Assembly (NCBI GenBank): GCA_963693365.1
Contig: CAVNZM010000010.1
Location: 8,928,001 to 8,992,000 of the forward strand
Direction of reading: 5' to 3'
Source of the DNA: Amoebidium appalachense
Taxonomy: Eukaryota > Ichthyosporea
Length of the DNA stretch: 64,000 nt
Below, one piece after another: positions 63,591 through 64,000 of this stretch. Positions within the stretch are counted from its first letter, which is position 1. Each line of letters opens with the position of its first letter. A model generated the notes under the pieces. It made no database searches. It saw only the letters and a list, made by a program, of their open reading frames with translations, and had not been told where the DNA came from. A program made the position numbers and the translations under genes.

Positions 63591-63836
63591 CAGTGATTGT
63601 GGCGCACGGAGAGGTGGATGGTGTGTGTGGATCGTGGCTGGAAGGGTGGAGAGAGGGAGGGCGGAGGGGTTGGGGGAAGAGGGAGGTGGTATGTGTATGT
63701 CTGTGCGTGTGTTTGGAAGGCGGGGAAGGGGTAAATTGAGTCCCAGAGTACGATGTACACATTCACGACGTACAAAGCAGTGCTACATTCAAAAAAAAGG
63801 GCACACGTAAAGAGTATGCACCCGGGGAGGGGAGCG

Positions 63837-63844
63837 GGGGGAGT

Positions 63845-63876
<32 letters not shown>

Positions 63877-63890
63877 GGGGGGAGGGGGGG
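63837..63890. repeat. G-run near right edge
   Basis: More than 30 uninterrupted G at 63848-63877 within GGGGAGG sequence. Confidence 0.9.
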
Positions 63891-64000
63891 ATGCTTTTGT
63901 TTTTGGCTACAGTTGGTAATTTGAGTGCAGCAGGTTGTGAGATGCCCAACTCTGCCAACAACACTTCGGACACACACGGGAGGCAGACACTGTGTGCAGG

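Overview
The window reads as a scaffold of a microbial eukaryote (alga or other protist; the species cannot be fixed from sequence) that carries a decaying endogenous large DNA virus-like region next to ordinary host chromosome. Evidence for a nuclear host is a ten-exon mitochondrial phenylalanyl-tRNA synthetase gene with phase-matched GT-AG introns, a Penelope-like reverse transcriptase relic inside one intron, a second multi-exon membrane protein gene, and very abundant microsatellites. Evidence for a viral region is a run of compact, mostly intronless genes on both strands with TATA and CCAAT boxes: an SF3-type primase-helicase, a YqaJ-type recombinase, a T5orf172 (GIY-YIG-like) protein, an HNH-AP2 endonuclease, an AAA ATPase, a Fic-like protein, a zinc-finger protein fused to a PD-(D/E)XK nuclease-like domain, and a probable virion protein cut by the left edge. 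No major capsid gene, DNA polymerase or packaging ATPase is visible in this window.

Layout. 1-10.4 kb: virus-like block 1 (structural protein, several unknowns, helicase, zinc-finger nuclease). 10.5-20.05 kb: AT-rich, gene-poor island bounded by a ~105-bp inverted repeat resembling two outward-facing polypurine-tract/LTR junctions of Ty3-gypsy-type elements; it is packed with degenerate minisatellites and ends at a 500-N assembly gap (20054-20553). 20.55-40 kb: virus-like block 2 (Fic-like fragment; a tandemly duplicated two-gene cassette 'A-B' in which every copy is damaged; T5orf172; YqaJ; coiled-coil protein; DUF5760-like protein; propeller-like protein; a 134-bp x10 CCAAT-bearing array between divergent genes; acidic/lysine-rich protein; HNH-AP2). 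40.3-45.8 kb: two near-identical intronless genes for secreted proteins, 4.4 kb apart, with duplicated promoters. 46-64 kb: host-type DNA with the tRNA synthetase gene (+) and a type I membrane protein gene (-), both with repeat-filled introns.

How it fits together. Block 2 keeps part of a replication/recombination set (helicase in block 1, YqaJ exonuclease, T5orf172, HNH-AP2), but at least five genes carry single frameshifts, one copy has lost its start codon and one cassette copy is reduced to 140 nt, which points to a resident, eroding insertion or to homopolymer sequencing errors, or both. The most unusual single gene is the natural zinc-finger/nuclease fusion at 8583-9665, preceded by a cluster of TAGACG hexamers including a perfect 14-bp palindrome.
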